From NCBI GenBank assembly GCA_040766985.1, contig JAXGPL010000012.1, positions 27,431-91,430 on the forward strand: a stretch of DNA of 64,000 nt. Reading direction: 5' to 3'. The first letter of the stretch is position 1, and each line of letters begins with the position of its first letter. Origin of the DNA: JAXGPL01 sp040766985 (GTDB taxonomy: Bacteria > Bacillota > Sulfobacillia > JAUYEG01). The notes beneath the pieces were generated by a model. The model saw nothing but the letters and a program-made list of their open reading frames with translations, had not been told where the DNA came from and did no database searches. Position numbers and translations under genes: made by a program. Below, one piece after another: positions 35,926 to 44,529 of this stretch.

Positions 35926-36792
35926 CTACTTCACCCCCCGGTTGGGTCGTTCTCTACGGATCACGCCTGCCCCGATATTGGCAGTAAGGACCAGGATCAG
36001 CAGCAAAAGAGCCGCACCCCACATGCGTTCCTGGGGCATGTCGGGGATCTGCGTGGCGAAAACGTAGATCTGATAGGGCAGGGCCATGAACCTGTCCAGC
36101 GGCGACGCGGGCAGACGGGGCAAGACAAAGGCCACACCCGTCGCCAGGATCGGCGCGGTCTCCCCGGCCGCACGGCCCAGGCCGAGCACCGCGCCAGTGG
36201 TGATGCCGCCCTTCGCCGCGGGCAGGACGACCGAGCGGATCGTCTGCCACCGCGTGGCCCCAAGGGCCCAAGCTGCCTCACGGTATGCCTTGGGGACCGC
36301 GAGCAGCGACTCCCGGGTAGCAGCCACGACGACGGGCAGGGTCATGCACGCCAAGGTCAACGCTGCGGAGAGCAGCGACGACCCGAGGTTCAGGAAGAGC
36401 ACGAAGAAGGCCAGGCCGAACAGGCCGTAGACTATCGACGGGACGCCGGCGAGATTGAGGATTGCGCTGTTGACCAGCGAAAGCAGTCTTCCGGGCCGGG
36501 CGTACTCGGTCAGGTAGACGCCGGCCATGATCCCGACCGGCAGGCAGAACAATGCGGTCAACACCAGCAGCAAGAACGTACCGAAGATCGCCGGGAAGAC
36601 GCCGCCCTCAACGCCACGGTTGACGGGCATGGCGAAGATGAACTCCCACGATAAGGCTCCTGCACCGCGGACGGCTACGATACCCACCAGGCCGACGGCA
36701 ACGACGGCCGACGTGAGCGCGGCGACGAACACCAGAGCCCTCCACAGCCGCTCAGGGCCCGTCCCACGCTCGCTCCACTCCCTGTTAAACAA
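35926..36792 (-). CDS. pstA: phosphate ABC transporter permease PstA
   Basis: This is the second membrane subunit of the phosphate importer. Six hydrophobic segments and the permease loop 'REAAWALGATRWQTIRSVVL' followed by 'PAAKGGITTGAVLGLGRAAG' (EAA motif) are present, as is 'GVPSIVYGLFGLAFFV'. At 288 residues it is standard length. It starts 6 bases after the stop of pstC. Confidence 0.94.
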   Translation of the reverse strand: MFNREWSERGTGPERLWRALVFVAALTSAVVAVGLVGIVAVRGAGALSWEFIFAMPVNRGVEGGVFPAIFGTFLLLVLTALFCLPVGIMAGVYLTEYARPGRLLSLVNSAILNLAGVPSIVYGLFGLAFFVLFLNLGSSLLSAALTLACMTLPVVVAATRESLLAVPKAYREAAWALGATRWQTIRSVVLPAAKGGITTGAVLGLGRAAGETAPILATGVAFVLPRLPASPLDRFMALPYQIYVFATQIPDMPQERMWGAALLLLILVLTANIGAGVIRRERPNRGVK

Positions 36793-36798
36793 CCTGCA

Positions 36799-37788
36799 TC
36801 ACCCCGTCATCCTGCCGCGCGTCCGCTGCGCGACTCCGCCGGCTCCGCCCGGTCCCGGCCCGCCGGCTCCACCCGGTCCCGCTACCCCGCCCCCGCGTGA
36901 TGCAGGCCCGGCCTGGCCCCGGCTCAATGCGGCGTAGCGTTCGGACGCGAGGCTGAGGGCGAGTGAGGCAAGCAGCAGCACCAGCCCTATGCCGAACAAA
37001 GCGCGGTAGTGGTCGCTGCCGAAGGCGGTGTTGTTGACCTCCGCAGCCAGAGTCGCAGTCATGGTCCTCATCGGCGCGGTGATGCTCCCGGGTACCGATA
37101 CCCGCCCGCCCGCAACCATCAGGACAAGCATGGTTTCGCCGAGGGCCCGGCCGAACGCGAGCAACACCGCGGACTTGATGCCGGAGGCCGCCGCCGGAAG
37201 GGTGACCCTGACCAGCGTTTTCCACTGCGTTGTTCCCAGGGCAAGGCTTGCGTCGCGGTAGTCCCGCGGCACCGCGCGAATAGCTTCGTCCGAGAGGCTG
37301 GCGATGGTCGGGAGGATCATCACGGCGAGGAGCAGCGACGCCGTCAATCCGGAGAGCCCGCTGTCCAGGCTGAACACCGCGCGAACTACCGGCACGACCA
37401 CGAGGAGCCCGATCAGCCCATAGATGATCGACGGGATGCCGGCCAGGAGTTCGATAAGCGGCTTGATTTTCGCACGCCAGCCCCGGGGCCATCTCCGCAA
37501 TGTAGACGGCCGTGGCCAAGCCCAGCGGAAGCGCAGCGAGCATCGCGAAGGCCGTCACCCACAGGCTGGCGACGATGAACGGCAGGATTCCGAACGTCGG
37601 CGGGAGGAGACCGGATACCATCTGGTTCCCGTAAGGAAACGCCCGAGGTTCACCCGCCAAAGGAGCGGAAGCGCCTCCTTGGCGACGAAACCGAGGATCA
37701 GCGCCACAACGCCGACCAGCATAACCCCCGCCGCCTGAGCGGCAAGCCGGGCATTGCGTTCGGACGCCTGCCGCCGACGCGGCGACAA
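36799..37788 (-). pseudogene. pstC: phosphate ABC transporter permease PstC, frame-broken
   Basis: The first membrane subunit of the importer is split over three frames. 37788-37610 gives 'LVGVVALILGFVAKEALPLL' and 'GRFLTGTRWYPVS'; 37620-37490 continues 'PPTFGILPFIVASLWVTAFA' and 'ATAVYIAEMAP'; from about 37480 'GWRAKIKPLIELLAGIPSII' runs to the stop at 36799, including 'ASLALGTTQWKTLVRVTLP'. One of the two lesions lies at a CCCC/GGGG run, the kind of place where homopolymer errors arise. All other genes of the cluster are intact, so a consensus error is more likely than loss of function. The C-terminal tail is Gly/Pro-rich. Confidence 0.85.
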
Positions 37789-37865
37789 GGGCGTGGTCAG
37801 CAGTTCGCGGAACGACCCTTGCCCCGCTCGGTCACTGGCAGTCAGTCAAGACACCCCCCGTGGCT

Positions 37866-38735
37866 CTATCGAACCGGCACGAACCCGAGATCCTCCACAA
37901 TTGCCTGGCCTTCGGGTCCGAGGACGAAGTCGAGATACGTTTTGACCAGGCCTTCCGGCTCGCCGGCGGTGCAATTGTAGAGCGGCCGCGCGATGGGATA
38001 GGTCTTATCCTTGACTGTTGCTACGCTGGGCATTACTGCAGGAGCAGCGTCGTCCCGCTTGACCGCCAGCGCCTTGACGGCGCCGTCCAGGTATCCAAGG
38101 CCAATGTATCCGATCGCCTGGGGGTTCTGCTTGACTTCGGTGTAGATGGCCTGGTTGGATGTGAGAAACTGGACCTTCGGCCCGTATTCCGCCTCGTTCT
38201 CGGCCCCGCGCTCCCACACGATGTGTTCCTTGACGAACACATGGGTGCCGGACGACGTGTCGCGGGCAAGGACGACGATCGACGAATCCGGCCCACCGAA
38301 CTCATTCCAGTTGGACGCCTCGCCCCGGAAGATCCTTGCCAGTTGCTGTTCGGTCAACTGATCCACGGGATTGCCGGGATGGACGACCACCGCGACGCCG
38401 TCATAGGCGACGATGTGCTCCCGGGCTTCCTTTCCGGTTGCGGACTTAAGGTTTGCTTGCTCGGATTCCTTCATCGCGCGTGACATCTGGGCGATATCGC
38501 AGTTTCTGTTGATGAGGGCGGTGGCGCCGGTCCCGGAACCGCCGCCCTGGACAGCGACTGTGTACTTTTGGTTCTTGGCCATGAACTTCTCCGCCCACCT
38601 CGCGCCAAGGTTGACCATCGTGTCTGATCCTCGGATGTCGAGCGCCGTCTTCGCGCGGCGGCATGCGCCGAGCGCCGGCGCCGACAGCGCAATCGCGGTG
38701 ACCAGCAGAACTACCGAAACCCATCTGCGCTTCAC
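37866..38735 (-). CDS. pstS: phosphate-binding lipoprotein PstS
   Basis: This is the extracytoplasmic phosphate receptor of the Pst importer. GTG 38735 follows GGAGGAG. A basic start, hydrophobic helix and lipobox 'ALGAC' give a lipid-anchored protein. Phosphate-site motifs are 'RGSDTMVNLGARWAE', 'QGGGSGTGATALIN', 'ARDTSSGTHVFVKE' and 'SNQAIYTEVKQNPQAIGYIG'. It is the first gene of the operon, with PhoP-box-like repeats about 90 bases upstream. Confidence 0.94.
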   Translation of the reverse strand: MKRRWVSVVLLVTAIALSAPALGACRRAKTALDIRGSDTMVNLGARWAEKFMAKNQKYTVAVQGGGSGTGATALINRNCDIAQMSRAMKESEQANLKSATGKEAREHIVAYDGVAVVVHPGNPVDQLTEQQLARIFRGEASNWNEFGGPDSSIVVLARDTSSGTHVFVKEHIVWERGAENEAEYGPKVQFLTSNQAIYTEVKQNPQAIGYIGLGYLDGAVKALAVKRDDAAPAVMPSVATVKDKTYPIARPLYNCTAGEPEGLVKTYLDFVLGPEGQAIVEDLGFVPVR

Positions 38736-38824
38736 TTTCGTCGATCTCCTCCTGATTCTGATGCTTTGCTTTCCCAAGCCCCCTCTCTACGATAGCCGTT
38801 GCATGGCGTCCAAGCATCATCGAT

Positions 38825-38853
38825 GGGTTAGGCAGGTGTAATGGCCGTGTTAA
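38825..38853 (-). promoter_or_regulatory. PhoP-box-like direct repeats upstream of pstS
   Basis: The minus strand has TTAACA, six bases, TTACAC, five bases, TAACCC, i.e. three related hexamers spaced 12 and 11 bases apart. Bacillus PhoP binds TTAACA-type repeats at about 11-base spacing. The location upstream of pstS in an operon that also encodes PhoP supports the reading, but the third repeat is weak. Confidence 0.5.
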
Positions 38854-38995
38854 ATGCAGCGATACCTTGCCCCGCCGCCCGCCGGGCATGCGCCCAGGGC
38901 AGGCAGGGCGGGCAGCGCTGTCCAGAGAAACGACCGCTGTAGCCGTTCGCGGCCTAAGATGCGGCTGCCGATTGGTTTGGCGGGGGGGCTGGACC

Positions 38996-39781
38996 GTGGG
39001 CGATATCAGAGCAAAGGACAACTTGCCTGAAGAGGACAACTTGCCTGACAAGAGCCGTTTTCCGGCGAGCTTGGAGATGGGCGCGGACGGGTGGTGTATC
39101 GTACACTTTCCAGCGGTTCCCGGCGCCGGGTTCAAGGCCCAGGGAGCCTCAGCAGCCATGACCGCTGCAACGGCCCATCTGACGGCGGAGATCGCGTGGC
39201 TGGCGGCCCGGCGGCTTGCCCCGCTGGAGCTTGAACCGCCGTGGTCGCACGGCGGAGCTGGTATCCATGCGGAGCCGCAGGTAGCAATCCTGGAAACCGT
39301 CCGCACCCGCGCAATCACCGCCGCCGGGGACAGCGAGGGGTACTTTCGTTGGTGCGGTGAGCCCCTCACCACGCAACTCGTCGACCAGGCCATATCGCAT
39401 CTTCACGCGGGCAGGGAGGCCCTTTGGTCGCTCGTAGCCGAGCGCGGTGACGGCTGGCTCGACGCGCGGCCGAAACCCGGGAAGCGTTCGACGCGCGAAA
39501 CCCTCCACCACCTTGCGGATGCCGAACTGTTTTACCTGGTGCGGTTGGCCTCGTCACAGGCTGAAGCCCGGGAGAACTGGGCGGCCTGGTCCGGCCGGGG
39601 CCAAACGGAGAAGGCGCGCCTTGACGCCATCCGCCAACGGCTCATCGACGCCCTGCGCAGCCTGCCGGGGCGGTCGGCGGCGCGCGTTACGGTTCACGAT
39701 CCGCATGCGGAGCGCTGGAGCCCCCTCAAGGTCGCCTACCGGGCGATCTGGCACGAGCGGTACACAACCAGGCTGCTCTGA
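38996..39781 (+). CDS. DinB-like/DUF664 four-helix protein
   Basis: GTG 38996 follows a G-rich site and gives 261 residues. The first about 90 residues form a small domain beginning 'GWCIVHFPAVPGAGFKAQG', unlike anything recognised. The second part is DinB-like: 'QLVDQAISHLHAGREALWSL', 'TRETLHHLADAELFYLVRL' with a His where metal ligands lie, and 'VAYRAIWHERYTTRLL' at the end. DinB-superfamily proteins bind metal and act as thiol-dependent transferases or have unknown roles. It is divergent from pstS. Function unknown. Confidence 0.65.
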   Translation: MGDIRAKDNLPEEDNLPDKSRFPASLEMGADGWCIVHFPAVPGAGFKAQGASAAMTAATAHLTAEIAWLAARRLAPLELEPPWSHGGAGIHAEPQVAILETVRTRAITAAGDSEGYFRWCGEPLTTQLVDQAISHLHAGREALWSLVAERGDGWLDARPKPGKRSTRETLHHLADAELFYLVRLASSQAEARENWAAWSGRGQTEKARLDAIRQRLIDALRSLPGRSAARVTVHDPHAERWSPLKVAYRAIWHERYTTRLL

Positions 39782-39862
39782 GGCTGCACAAGGCACGAGC
39801 GTAGCAGCAGGCAGGCGGGCGGATCAGGGGGTAGGAGGGCGGGTGGCGAGGGCTCGGGCCTC

Positions 39863-40045
39863 GTTGTGGGCTTGTGGAGTCCAGGTTTCCTAGGAATGTG
39901 TACTCAGAGCAACCAGGTTTTTTAGAATGTGGTACCCAAACAACCTTCAAGGGCTCTCAAGGTCGCCGCGAATACCTGTTTTGCAGAATAGGGCCCTGTG
40001 GAGTCCATATTCTGCAGCAACCTGTACCCCGCGAGACCAGATGCT
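39863..40045. repeat. 183-base dispersed repeat, copy A
   Basis: This intergenic stretch aligns along its length with 58619-58801 (copy B), also 183 bases: shared landmarks are GTTGTGGGC at the left end, CAGGTTTC, CTCAGAG followed by ACCAGGTTTT, TTGAGGTCGC/CAAGGTCGC, and CCTGTAC..GCGAGACCAG at the right end. Copy A contains the inverted pair TGCAGAATA / TATTCTGCA. No coding potential is evident. Confidence 0.7.
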
Positions 40046-40070
40046 CCCCTCACCACCCTCGCTACCCTCG

Positions 40071-42275
40071 CTACCCCTCGTCACGCTCGATGCTCCTCGC
40101 CTCGGCGCCCCGCTGCGGCGCAAAGGCCTGTAGCTGCGCTGGATCGGTCACGGGCAGCTGGCACTGGCCGCCGCTGCAGATGTACGCCAGGGCTCGATGG
40201 CCGGGGGCCTCGAGGGCTTGCGTGAACGGCGCCAGCGTGGCCAGGCGCGCGCGCGATGGACCGTGCAGCGGCAGATGAAGCAGCACCTGGCGCGGCCGGA
40301 AGCCCCCCTCCAGCGCTTCGAGCAGAGCATGCGTATCCGGAGCCGTAAGGTCTCCGCTGAGCACCACTTCGCTGGCCGGGCCGAGGGCGTAATCCAGCGC
40401 AGCGAGGAAGAACGTATGCCCCCAGGCGCTGCGGCGCGCGTGTCCGGCGAGCATTTCGGCGATTTGGGATGCTTGGGTTTCGAGTTCGGTTCGGCCCGTC
40501 AGCCGCGCAAGGCGCGTAAGGTTGAACATGCTGACGGAGTTGCCAGAAGGCACTGCGCCGTCGTAGGCCGGCTTGCGTCGGCCCAGGCCCTCTACCGCCG
40601 GATCCCTGGCGGTACCGAACCTCAGGCCGGGGCCTTCGTCTCCGGTGTCGTCGCCCCCGAAAAGCTCGAATTGGCGCCCCGCGATCCGGGTCGCGGTTTC
40701 CAGGTAGTTGAGGTCGAGCGTCGCAAAGTAGAGCTCAAGCAACCCCCAGACCAAGAAGGCATAGTCATCAAGGAAACCGTCAATCGCCACGTGGCCGTCG
40801 CGATATCGGTGGAGCAGGGTGCCATCCTGTCTGGCCAAGCGATTGGTCATGAACCGTGCCGCCCGCTCGGCGGCGCCTGAATAGCGGAGGTCGCCGAACG
40901 CCCTCGCAGCCTTGGCCAGCGCGGCGATCATCAACCCGTTCCAGTCCGTCAGGATCTTGTCGTCGCGGGCGGGGCGGACGCGGGCCTCCCGCAGCCCAAA
41001 TAGCTTGCGGCGGGCCGCGGCCAGCCCAGGTGCTGCGCCCTGAGCGTTCGGTGTGCCCTGCGCGTTCGGCGCCCTCGGCGCCCCCGGCTCCCCGACCGCC
41101 GCCGGCTCCAGGAGCGCGTCGTCCGTTAGGTGCAGGACGTTCGTCCCGTTGCGTTCGCCGGTCGCCTCATCGCGCAAGTTGCCTTCCTCCCGCACGCCGT
41201 AGGCTTTGATGAAGGCATCGGCCGCGCCGGGGCGGAGGGCCGACCGGATTTCACCCGCCGACCACACGTAGAACTTGCCCTCCACGCCCTCGCTGTCGGC
41301 GTCTTCGGAGGAGTAGAAGGCCCCCTCGGGCGAGGTCATGTCCCTGAGGACGTAGTCGGCTATACCCGCCGCCACCCTGCGGTAGAACTCGTTGCCCGTC
41401 GCCTGGTAGGCCTCGGTGTAGGCCATGAGAAGAAGCGCTTGATCGTAGAGCATCTTCTCAAAGTGCGGGAGCAGCCAGCGTTCGTCCGTCGAGTAGCGAT
41501 GGAAGCCGCCGCCCAAGTGGTCGTAGATACCTCCCGCGGCCATCCGGCGCAGGGTCCGCTCTGCCATCGCCAGGGCGCGCGGTTCATCGTATCGCAACCA
41601 GTAGCGCAGCAGGAACATCAGGGCGTGCGGCTGCGGGAACTTGGGGCGCGTGCCGAACCCCCCGTGCCGTTCGTCAAATGCGGCGTCGAGTTCACGGAAA
41701 CCGGCCCGCAACAGCCCCTCATCCGGCGCAGAGCGAAAGCGCAGCATACCGGCGTTACGGACAAGGCGGCTGACCTCCTCCGCGGATTTGACGACTTCGT
41801 CGCGCCTTTCCCGCCACACCGCGGCCAGGCGCGGCAGGATCTCGAGCATGCCCGGCCGCCCGAAACGCGACTCCCGCGGGAAGTAGGTGCCCGCGAAGAA
41901 GGGCCTGCCTTCGGGGGTCGTCACGACAGTCAACGGCCAGCCGCCGTGTCCCGTGAGCATCTCGCACACCGCCATGTAGGCCTGGTCGATGTCGGGCCGC
42001 TCCTCGCGGTCGACCTTTATGGCGACGAAATCGCGGTTGAGCAGCTTGGCTACTTCCTCGTCGGCGAAGGACTCGCGCCCCATGACGTGGCACCAGTGGC
42101 AGGTGGAATAGCCGATCGATAAAAACACCGGCACCGACCGCCGCCGGGCCTCGGCAAAGGCCTCGTCGCCCCACGGATACCAGTCGACTGGGTTATTGGC
42201 GTGCTGTAGCAGGTACGGACTTTTCTCGTGGGCGAGGCGATTGCTCGGGCGCGTTTGACCATCTGCCGCGGGCAT
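40071..42275 (-). CDS. YyaL-type thioredoxin-domain protein (DUF255)
   Basis: This 734-residue protein combines an N-terminal thioredoxin-like domain with an (alpha/alpha)6-barrel region related to glycoside hydrolases and epimerases. The first domain has 'LQHANNPVDWYPWGDEAF', 'STCHWCHVMGRESFADEEVA' (CxxC) and 'KVDREERPDIDQAYM'; the barrel has 'GGIYDHLGGGFHRYSTDERW', 'PHFEKMLYDQALL' and 'SSEDADSEGVEGKFYVW'. These are constant in the YyaL/SSP411 family, whose reaction is unknown. ATG 42275 follows GGGAGG; an in-frame extension to 42425 has no site. A Pro/Ala/Gln-rich insert lies at about residues 395-425. Confidence 0.92.
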   Translation of the reverse strand: MPAADGQTRPSNRLAHEKSPYLLQHANNPVDWYPWGDEAFAEARRRSVPVFLSIGYSTCHWCHVMGRESFADEEVAKLLNRDFVAIKVDREERPDIDQAYMAVCEMLTGHGGWPLTVVTTPEGRPFFAGTYFPRESRFGRPGMLEILPRLAAVWRERRDEVVKSAEEVSRLVRNAGMLRFRSAPDEGLLRAGFRELDAAFDERHGGFGTRPKFPQPHALMFLLRYWLRYDEPRALAMAERTLRRMAAGGIYDHLGGGFHRYSTDERWLLPHFEKMLYDQALLLMAYTEAYQATGNEFYRRVAAGIADYVLRDMTSPEGAFYSSEDADSEGVEGKFYVWSAGEIRSALRPGAADAFIKAYGVREEGNLRDEATGERNGTNVLHLTDDALLEPAAVGEPGAPRAPNAQGTPNAQGAAPGLAAARRKLFGLREARVRPARDDKILTDWNGLMIAALAKAARAFGDLRYSGAAERAARFMTNRLARQDGTLLHRYRDGHVAIDGFLDDYAFLVWGLLELYFATLDLNYLETATRIAGRQFELFGGDDTGDEGPGLRFGTARDPAVEGLGRRKPAYDGAVPSGNSVSMFNLTRLARLTGRTELETQASQIAEMLAGHARRSAWGHTFFLAALDYALGPASEVVLSGDLTAPDTHALLEALEGGFRPRQVLLHLPLHGPSRARLATLAPFTQALEAPGHRALAYICSGGQCQLPVTDPAQLQAFAPQRGAEARSIERDEG

Positions 42276-42510
42276 AAGCGTAACCTCCCTCGGGCAAGGA
42301 TCGGGCAACGGGGCGACTTGGTTCGGGTGTCCGAAGCGCAGGTCGCTTTGGTCACAAAGGTAGCCTGCTTCCCCTGCCAACTCGATAGTCAGGCGTGGCC
42401 CAGCAAATCGGCGGTTCGTTACCACGCCGCCGGTTCACGCCGGCGCGCTCTGCCCGCGTATTCCGCGCCGACAGGCTATCGGCAGTCTATCGCCGAAACA
42501 AGCTAGAGCC

Positions 42511-43026
42511 ATGGACCAGCCGCAGACTGTGATCATCGATGGTTATAACCTCATCAAGCGGGTGCCCGCGCTCACTGCAAAGCTGAGCGGAGCCTCCGGG
42601 TTAGAGAGCGCGCGTTCTTACTTACTTGGCTGGCTCCGGTCTTACCAGGCCAGGCGCGGGCGGCGAGTCGTTCTCGTCCTCGACGGACCCAGGACCGGAC
42701 GCTCCGACTTCGGGCCTGTGGAGGTGTATTACGCCCCCGAGGCGGACGAAGTGGTCGTCCGCCTCTCTGCAAGCGGCTGCCTCGTCGTTTCGTCCGACCT
42801 CGCCGTGCAGCGGAGCGCTCTTGCGCAAGGTGCGGAGGTCCTCGCAAGCGAGGATTTCTGGCAGGCCTTGGTCGCTACAGCCAGCCCCGCCCCAAGGCGG
42901 ACGCGGGAGAGCCAGGACGCCGGAGACAGCCGCCGCCCCAAGTCGCCGAAGGGCAACCCGCGCCGCAAATCCAAAGCCCAAAAACGTCGCGAACAGGCCC
43001 GCATCGACCTGATGCGCAAGGTATAA
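42511..43026 (+). CDS. YacP-type NYN-domain RNA-binding protein
   Basis: This is a PIN-like NYN nuclease-fold protein. 'VIIDGYNLIKRVPAL' carries the first conserved Asp, 'RVVLVLDGP' the second, 'APEADEVV' the third acidic site and 'VVSSDLAVQRSA' the last, the set used to bind metal. Bacillus YacP is linked with rRNA/tRNA metabolism near rlmB and cysS; here the gene is alone. The C-terminal 40 residues are strongly basic (Lys/Arg-rich), suiting RNA contact. The ATG 42511 has only a weak ribosome site. Confidence 0.87.
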   Translation: MDQPQTVIIDGYNLIKRVPALTAKLSGASGLESARSYLLGWLRSYQARRGRRVVLVLDGPRTGRSDFGPVEVYYAPEADEVVVRLSASGCLVVSSDLAVQRSALAQGAEVLASEDFWQALVATASPAPRRTRESQDAGDSRRPKSPKGNPRRKSKAQKRREQARIDLMRKV

Positions 43027-43039
43027 GGAGAGGGTTTCC

Positions 43040-43942
43040 GTGACCCGAAGAGGACCGGGCACACAGCACCGGACAGAACCTGCCTCCGGCAGTAAGTCCA
43101 GGCGGCCCCCGGAACGCATCCGGCTTCTGGCCCTGGATATCGATGATACGCTGACGGGCTCCGACGGCAGGGTCAGCCCGGCGAACCTTGCGGCGATCAG
43201 GCAGGCCATGGCCCGCGGGATCCTGGTGACGGCGGTCACGGGCAGGCGCTATCGCAACTCAGCCGAACGCTTCGCCGACGATATCGGCATCACCGGGCCC
43301 ATCGCCTGCCATTACGGCCGGGCGCTGGTCGAGCACCCGGCGGGCAGGTTTATAGTGCAGCACTTCGTGCCGCTTGAGATTGCACGGCGGGTGGTCGAAT
43401 TCGCCGCCCTGAACGGTCTCGTCTCGTCGGTGTGCGCCGATGAGGTCTTCTTTTTCGACCGCTCCAAGCCGGCCGCGTCGGTCGAGGGGAGGCGTTTGTC
43501 GCTTATCGAGTGCGTGGACGATTTCGAGGAAGTGTTCGCCGAGCGCGGCTCGCGGATAATGACGATGGCCCTCTCCGGCCCTGGCGCGGAGCGGGTACGC
43601 GAGTTCCTTGCGCCGGAGATCGCCGCCGGGGCGGTGGCAGTCAACGCCCAGCGCATGTCCGGCCAGCCCGACTGGCTCGCGGTTGTGATGGCGGGTCGCA
43701 GTGACAAGGGGACTGCGCTGCTCGAGCTGTGCGGTTATCTCGGCGTCGACCCCGCGGAAACCGTCGCCCTTGGCGACTCTGAAGCCGACATCCCGATGCT
43801 TCGGGCAGCCGGCTACGGGATTGCCATGCCCTGGGCCGAGCCCGAGGTGCGAAGAGCGGCGGATCGGGTCGCCGACGGCCGGCGAGAGGACGCGTCCGGG
43901 AAGGAAATCGCCGCTATACTCTCTTCTCGCGGACGCGGGTGA
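43040..43942 (+). CDS. Cof-type HAD hydrolase
   Basis: This is a haloacid dehalogenase superfamily phosphatase of the Cof (C2-cap) subgroup. The nucleophile motif is 'LLALDIDDTLTGSDG', motif 2 'TAVTGRRY', motif 3 includes 'SDKGTALLELCGYLG' and motif 4 'VALGDSEADIPML'. The cap domain sits between about residues 90 and 200. GTG 43040 follows GGAGAGG and comes 13 bases after yacP, so both are co-transcribed. A sugar-phosphate or nucleotide substrate is typical for the family but not deducible. Confidence 0.9.
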   Translation: MTRRGPGTQHRTEPASGSKSRRPPERIRLLALDIDDTLTGSDGRVSPANLAAIRQAMARGILVTAVTGRRYRNSAERFADDIGITGPIACHYGRALVEHPAGRFIVQHFVPLEIARRVVEFAALNGLVSSVCADEVFFFDRSKPAASVEGRRLSLIECVDDFEEVFAERGSRIMTMALSGPGAERVREFLAPEIAAGAVAVNAQRMSGQPDWLAVVMAGRSDKGTALLELCGYLGVDPAETVALGDSEADIPMLRAAGYGIAMPWAEPEVRRAADRVADGRREDASGKEIAAILSSRGRG

Positions 43943-44160
43943 TCAGGGCGGCGGCGATCAGCGCGCAAACGCCCACCCCCCATCTCCCGTCGGTTCGCTG
44001 TCGGCACGACGGCCAACTAAACTTCGTGCGGCGAAAGGCATTCACGGCGTCGTATTCGTCACCTCCAGAGTCTATCCTGCACAAACCCGGCGTTAAAAGG
44101 GCAGCATAGCAGGGTAGTGCGAAGATGCGCGCAAGCCAGCCAGCCGGGAGGTGGCACGAC

Positions 44161-44376
44161 GTGCGGGAAATCCGCCGGGCCGGAGGTCATCGGACGGGAC
44201 TCATCGCGCGCCCGCGACCCGCCCTGCGCAGGGACAGCGCAGCGCAACTGGACGAGGAAATCGCCGAACTGCAGAGCTATCTCACTCGCCTGCAGGCCGA
44301 GATGACCGATGTCAGATTGCGGCTAAGCGAATTGCGGGTGGAGAGGCGCTTTGGCAACCGGGAGGTCATTTCCTGA
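44161..44376 (+). CDS. small coiled-coil protein, 71 residues
   Basis: No family is recognised. GTG 44161 follows GGGAGGTGG. A basic N-terminal half ('RTGLIARPRPALRRDS') is followed by a charged amphipathic helix 'AQLDEEIAELQSYLTRLQAE' continuing 'MTDVRLRLSELRVERR', a strong heptad pattern that suggests a coiled coil. It precedes an intergenic set of hairpins and converges with the M20 peptidase. Role unknown. Confidence 0.55.
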   Translation: MREIRRAGGHRTGLIARPRPALRRDSAAQLDEEIAELQSYLTRLQAEMTDVRLRLSELRVERRFGNREVIS

Positions 44377-44435
44377 TGGAATGAGGCCGGCCGCCGCTGC
44401 GGCGAGGGCCGGAGGAACCTACGCGGAACTCAACT

Positions 44436-44505
44436 GGGGCGCGGGCTGAGCCTCGCCGGTCCGGGGGCAAGGAAAGCCCCCGGCAAGGCGCGACCTGCCC
44501 GCGCC
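44436..44505. terminator. nested inverted repeats between convergent genes
   Basis: The outer arms GGGCGCGGGC (44436-44445) and GCCCGCGCCC (44496-44505) are perfect complements. Inside lies a second perfect hairpin CCGGGGGC/GCCCCCGG (44460-44467 and 44475-44482). It would form a branched structure between convergent genes, acting as a bidirectional terminator or mRNA end protector. Confidence 0.6.
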
Positions 44506-44529
44506 CTCAGCCACGTCTATCCGGGACGT

